Source: Bacillota bacterium
GTDB lineage: Bacteria; Bacillota; Clostridia; Lachnospirales; Cellulosilyticaceae
DNA: 55,180 nt
Assembly: GCA_023410675.1 (NCBI GenBank)
Contig: JAEYPM010000065.1
Location: 1 to 55,180 of the forward strand
Direction: 5' to 3'
The notes under the pieces were generated by a model that was not told the origin of the DNA, searched no databases, and was given only the letters and a program-made list of their open reading frames with translations. Position 1 is the stretch's first letter, and each line of letters begins with the position of its first letter. Made by a program: the position numbers and the translations under genes. Shown here piece after piece: positions 52,998 through 55,180 of the stretch.

Positions 52998-53521
52998 TCA
53001 CGCTATGTGTTATTTTAATAGCTATACTCTATGCACTTAAGCCACCTATGACAGTTACCCATAAAAGAGTTAAGGGGCAAAAATTTGCACAGATGATCTA
53101 TTCAGATGAAAGAGGGGCTAAGCTTCTTTTTGCTCCAAGAAGCAATTTGCAAGGGAAGCCTGATTTTATTTTTAAAACATGGTTTTTTGGTCGTTATATT
53201 CCCTTTGAAATTAAAAGTGCTACATTAAAAGAAGATGAGCCGCACCAGGGGGATCTTATGCAGTTAGTCGCTTATTTTCTTATCATAGAGGAGGTGTATG
53301 GCAAAAAGCCACCCTATGGAAAACTTGTGTATGCAAATAAAACTTTTAAAGTGAAAAATACAAGAGCATTAAGAAAAGAATTAGTGAGCATTCTAAGTGA
53401 AATGAGGAAGATGCTAGAAGGGCAAAGTGATGCTCAGGCAGAGCCATCCTTTGTCAAATGCAAAAATTGTATCTGTCAGTATACAGTATGTGCGTGGAAT
53501 GAGAATGCAGAAATACACTAA
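52976..53521 (+). CDS. Membrane-anchored Cas4-like PD-(D/E)XK nuclease core
   Basis: About 181 aa from ATG 52976 (an upstream in-frame ATG at 52961 is possible). An N-terminal membrane helix (about 4-20) is followed by a nuclease core: D63 in GKPDFIF, E78 and K80 in PFEIKSAT, and Q96 in HQGDLMQLVAY, the RecB/Cas4 QxxxY motif. The end has C162, C165, C167 and C172 (CKNCICQYTVC), matching the C-terminal three ligands of a Cas4-type 4Fe-4S cluster. The expected N-terminal Cys is not here but in the preceding gene, suggesting the two polypeptides form one nuclease. No CRISPR array or other cas gene is seen nearby. Confidence 0.8.
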   Translation: MDYITQLVTLCVILIAILYALKPPMTVTHKRVKGQKFAQMIYSDERGAKLLFAPRSNLQGKPDFIFKTWFFGRYIPFEIKSATLKEDEPHQGDLMQLVAYFLIIEEVYGKKPPYGKLVYANKTFKVKNTRALRKELVSILSEMRKMLEGQSDAQAEPSFVKCKNCICQYTVCAWNENAEIH

Positions 53522-53535
53522 ATGGAGGGGTTTAT

Positions 53536-53715
53536 ATGCAAAATGAAAAAAGAGAAATAAATAACAATATTAACACAAGTGAAACTTCTTTACTAGAACG
53601 TTATATTCAAAGAAAAGTTGTCTATAATATAGAACAGTTTGATGAAAAAGAGATTGCACAAGCAATCAAAACTTTGTTACAGGGTAAAAAAAGTTATCCA
53701 AAACACTTAAACTAG
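53536..53715 (+). CDS. Uncharacterised 59-aa protein
   Basis: A small gene with a strong ribosome site (GGAGGGG, 53524-53530) five bases before the ATG. The product is charged, begins MQNEKREINNNIN and ends in a basic segment (LLQGKKSYPKHLN); a helix is likely in the middle (EKEIAQAIKTLL). No family is recognised. It sits 14 bases after the nuclease gene and 9 bases before the methyltransferase gene, so it is in the same operon. Confidence 0.65.
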   Translation: MQNEKREINNNINTSETSLLERYIQRKVVYNIEQFDEKEIAQAIKTLLQGKKSYPKHLN

Positions 53716-53724
53716 GAGCTTGAT

Positions 53725-55104
53725 ATGAAGATACCAATTACTAAAAATGAGCAATATACCATGACCATTGTGGATATTGGTTCACAAGGTGAAGGAATAG
53801 GGAAAATCAGTGATTTTACAGTATTTGTTCCTCAGGCTATAACAGGAGATGAGATTGAGGTTAAAATCCTCAAAGTCAAAAAAAACTATGCCTATGGCAA
53901 ACTCATACGTCTTATTTCTCCTTCACCCAAAAGGCAAGACCCTAGGTGCCCATCTGCTCATATATGTGGAGGTTGCCAGTTACAACATGTAGACTATGAA
54001 GAACAGTTAGTATGGAAAAAAGACAAGGTTAAAGCCGCTCTTACACGTATTGGGGGATTAAAGGATGTCTTTGTGCATCCAACTTTAGGCATGCAGGAAC
54101 CTTATTATTATCGAAACAAGGCACAGTTTCCTATAACTATGGAGGATGGCAAAGTGAAAATAGGCTTTTATGCCAATCATAGCCACCGCATCATTCCTAT
54201 TGACATGTGCATGATACAAGATAAGAAAAATAAAGAGATTATTCAAGTAGTTAAGACTTTTATAGAAAAATATAATGTCTCTGTTTATGATGAAAATGAG
54301 CATAAAGGACTAATTAGGCACTTAGTTACCAAAACCGCCTTTTATAAAGAAGGAATCATGGTATGCCTAGTCATTAATGGGGACAGATTACCTCATGATG
54401 ATAAACTCATTGTAGCCTTAAGAGATATAGAAGGGATATCAAGTATTGTTCTAAACCACAACAAAGACAATACCAATGTCATTCTAGGAGATACAATTAC
54501 TGTATTATATGGTGAGGACTATATTATTGATTTGATAGGTGATTTGAAATTTAAAATATCCCCACTATCTTTCTTTCAGGTCAATCCACTTCAGACAAAA
54601 GTCCTTTATGATAAAGTATTAGAATATGCAGAGCTTAAAGGTGAGGAAACGGTATGGGATGCATACTGCGGCATAGGGACTATTTCTCTTTTTCTAGCAC
54701 AAAAAGCAAAAAAAATTTATGGGGTGGAGGTTGTCCCTGAGGCTATAGGTAACGCAAGAGAAAATGCCGCTCTTAATGCAGTTTCAAATGCTGAATTTTT
54801 TGAGGGGCATGCTGAAGAAGTTATCCCTCGTTTATACAAACAAGGCGTAAAAGCTGACATGATTGTGGTTGACCCACCAAGAAAAGGCTGTGACCAAAAG
54901 CTCCTTGAAACCATCATCAGCATGGCACCAAGCAAGATGATTTATGTATCTTGCGACCCAGCTACACTTGCAAGAGATCTTGCTTTCCTTACTAGTCAAG
55001 GGTATGCAGTGGAAAAGGTGCAGCCAGTGGATATGTTTCCACATACAACACACGTTGAGACGGTTGTATTGATGTGTGCGTCCAGCGAAGCTGGCAAATG
55101 CTAA
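53725..55104 (+). CDS. 23S rRNA (uracil-5)-methyltransferase, RlmD/RlmCD type, with intron-derived C-terminus
   Basis: A class I SAM methyltransferase of the TrmA/RumA family. It has an N-terminal TRAM domain (about 3-62), Fe-S cluster cysteines C75, C81 and C84 (CPSAHICGGC), the SAM motif WDAYCGIGTISLF, DPPRKGCD, and the nucleophile C410 (SCDPATLARDL). The family end HVETVVLM is reached at about residue 450. The next codons, CASSEAGKC then stop, come from a group II intron that starts at about 55076. The native last few codons must lie in the 3' exon beyond the window, so the 459-aa form is the unspliced product. RlmD, RlmC or RlmCD cannot be distinguished here. Confidence 0.85.
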   Translation: MKIPITKNEQYTMTIVDIGSQGEGIGKISDFTVFVPQAITGDEIEVKILKVKKNYAYGKLIRLISPSPKRQDPRCPSAHICGGCQLQHVDYEEQLVWKKDKVKAALTRIGGLKDVFVHPTLGMQEPYYYRNKAQFPITMEDGKVKIGFYANHSHRIIPIDMCMIQDKKNKEIIQVVKTFIEKYNVSVYDENEHKGLIRHLVTKTAFYKEGIMVCLVINGDRLPHDDKLIVALRDIEGISSIVLNHNKDNTNVILGDTITVLYGEDYIIDLIGDLKFKISPLSFFQVNPLQTKVLYDKVLEYAELKGEETVWDAYCGIGTISLFLAQKAKKIYGVEVVPEAIGNARENAALNAVSNAEFFEGHAEEVIPRLYKQGVKADMIVVDPPRKGCDQKLLETIISMAPSKMIYVSCDPATLARDLAFLTSQGYAVEKVQPVDMFPHTTHVETVVLMCASSEAGKC

Positions 55105-55180
55105 CAGGTGAAAGTCCTGTAGTGGTAAAGGTAGGGAAGCCACTTAGTCAGTAACCAGCGTATGGAGTAATTCATACGTT
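55076..55180 (+). mobile_element. 5' end of a group II intron (truncated by the window end)
   Basis: The sequence starts with GTGCG, the bacterial group II 5' boundary (GUGYG). It continues with domain I-like hairpins: CCAGC-GAA-GCTGG, ACAGG-TGAAAGT-CCTGT, AGTGG with CCACT, and GTATG with CATAC near the end. The segment AACAGGTGAAAGTCCTGT is typical of bacterial group II introns. It sits on the coding strand of the methyltransferase gene, so splicing could restore the frame. The reverse transcriptase frame and 3' end lie beyond the window. Confidence 0.85.

Noticed and set aside
52707..53521. Part of a CRISPR-Cas locus
   Set aside because: Cas4-like residues are present, but no direct-repeat array and no cas1, cas2 or effector gene occur in the window.

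Overview
The window is AT-rich, densely packed DNA read mostly on the + strand. Strong AGGAGG-type ribosome sites, a PyrR-type RNA motif, a Gram-positive LexA box, YtrA/GntR logic and HisZ plus short-form HisG all point to a Firmicute of the class Clostridia. The protein set looks Lachnospirales-like, possibly near Cellulosilyticum; this is an inference from sequence style, not a database result.

Region by region: (1) 228-4568 holds an M55 D-aminopeptidase, an ECF S-component-like protein, a YaiI/YqxD protein, a HAD phosphatase, a small coiled-coil protein, and cobS plus a cobC-like phosphatase from late cobalamin synthesis. (2) 4565-6646 on the minus strand holds a two-gene DNA-repair pair: a radical SAM/HhH protein and its TIGR03915-type partner. 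Its promoter carries a perfect LexA/SOS palindrome. (3) 6842-16980 is a complete UMP pathway operon, pyrB-C-F-carA-carB-pyrK-D-E. Its leader combines a PyrR-type hairpin, a 51-codon leader peptide whose Shine-Dalgarno sequence lies in that hairpin, a U-rich tract, and an intrinsic terminator with the leader stop codon in its loop. (4) 17091-19058 holds a secreted CAP-domain protein and an unrecognised 373-aa protein.

(5) 19197-31509 is a signalling region. A TPR protein is followed by a tight run of nine genes: MoxR ATPase, DUF58, membrane transglutaminase, a Ser/Thr kinase-like protein with zinc ribbon, a TerY-type vWA protein, a PP2C phosphatase, a Sel1-repeat protein, and an ABC exporter pair. 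(6) 31522-38288 is hisZ-G-D-B-H-A-F-IE with a clear promoter and palindrome; hisC and a histidinol-phosphate phosphatase are absent here. (7) 38307-48108 holds topB, trmL, an NlpC/P60 hydrolase, mutS2, an OmpR/EnvZ-type two-component pair and an HtrA protease. (8) 48222-51673 holds a YtrA-type GntR regulator with a 19-bp inverted-repeat operator, an ABC ATPase and membrane partner, then a second ABC system collapsed by an apparent internal deletion.

(9) 51772-55180 holds a YhaM-type exonuclease, two overlapping genes that look like a Cas4-like nuclease split into two membrane-anchored halves, an unrecognised 59-aa protein, and an RlmD/TrmA-type methyltransferase. The 3' end of the methyltransferase gene is interrupted by the start of a group II intron that runs off the window. 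The points most worth a second look are the pyr leader, the split Cas4-like pair, the MoxR/TerY-kinase-phosphatase operon, the SOS box, the collapsed ABC locus and the intron.
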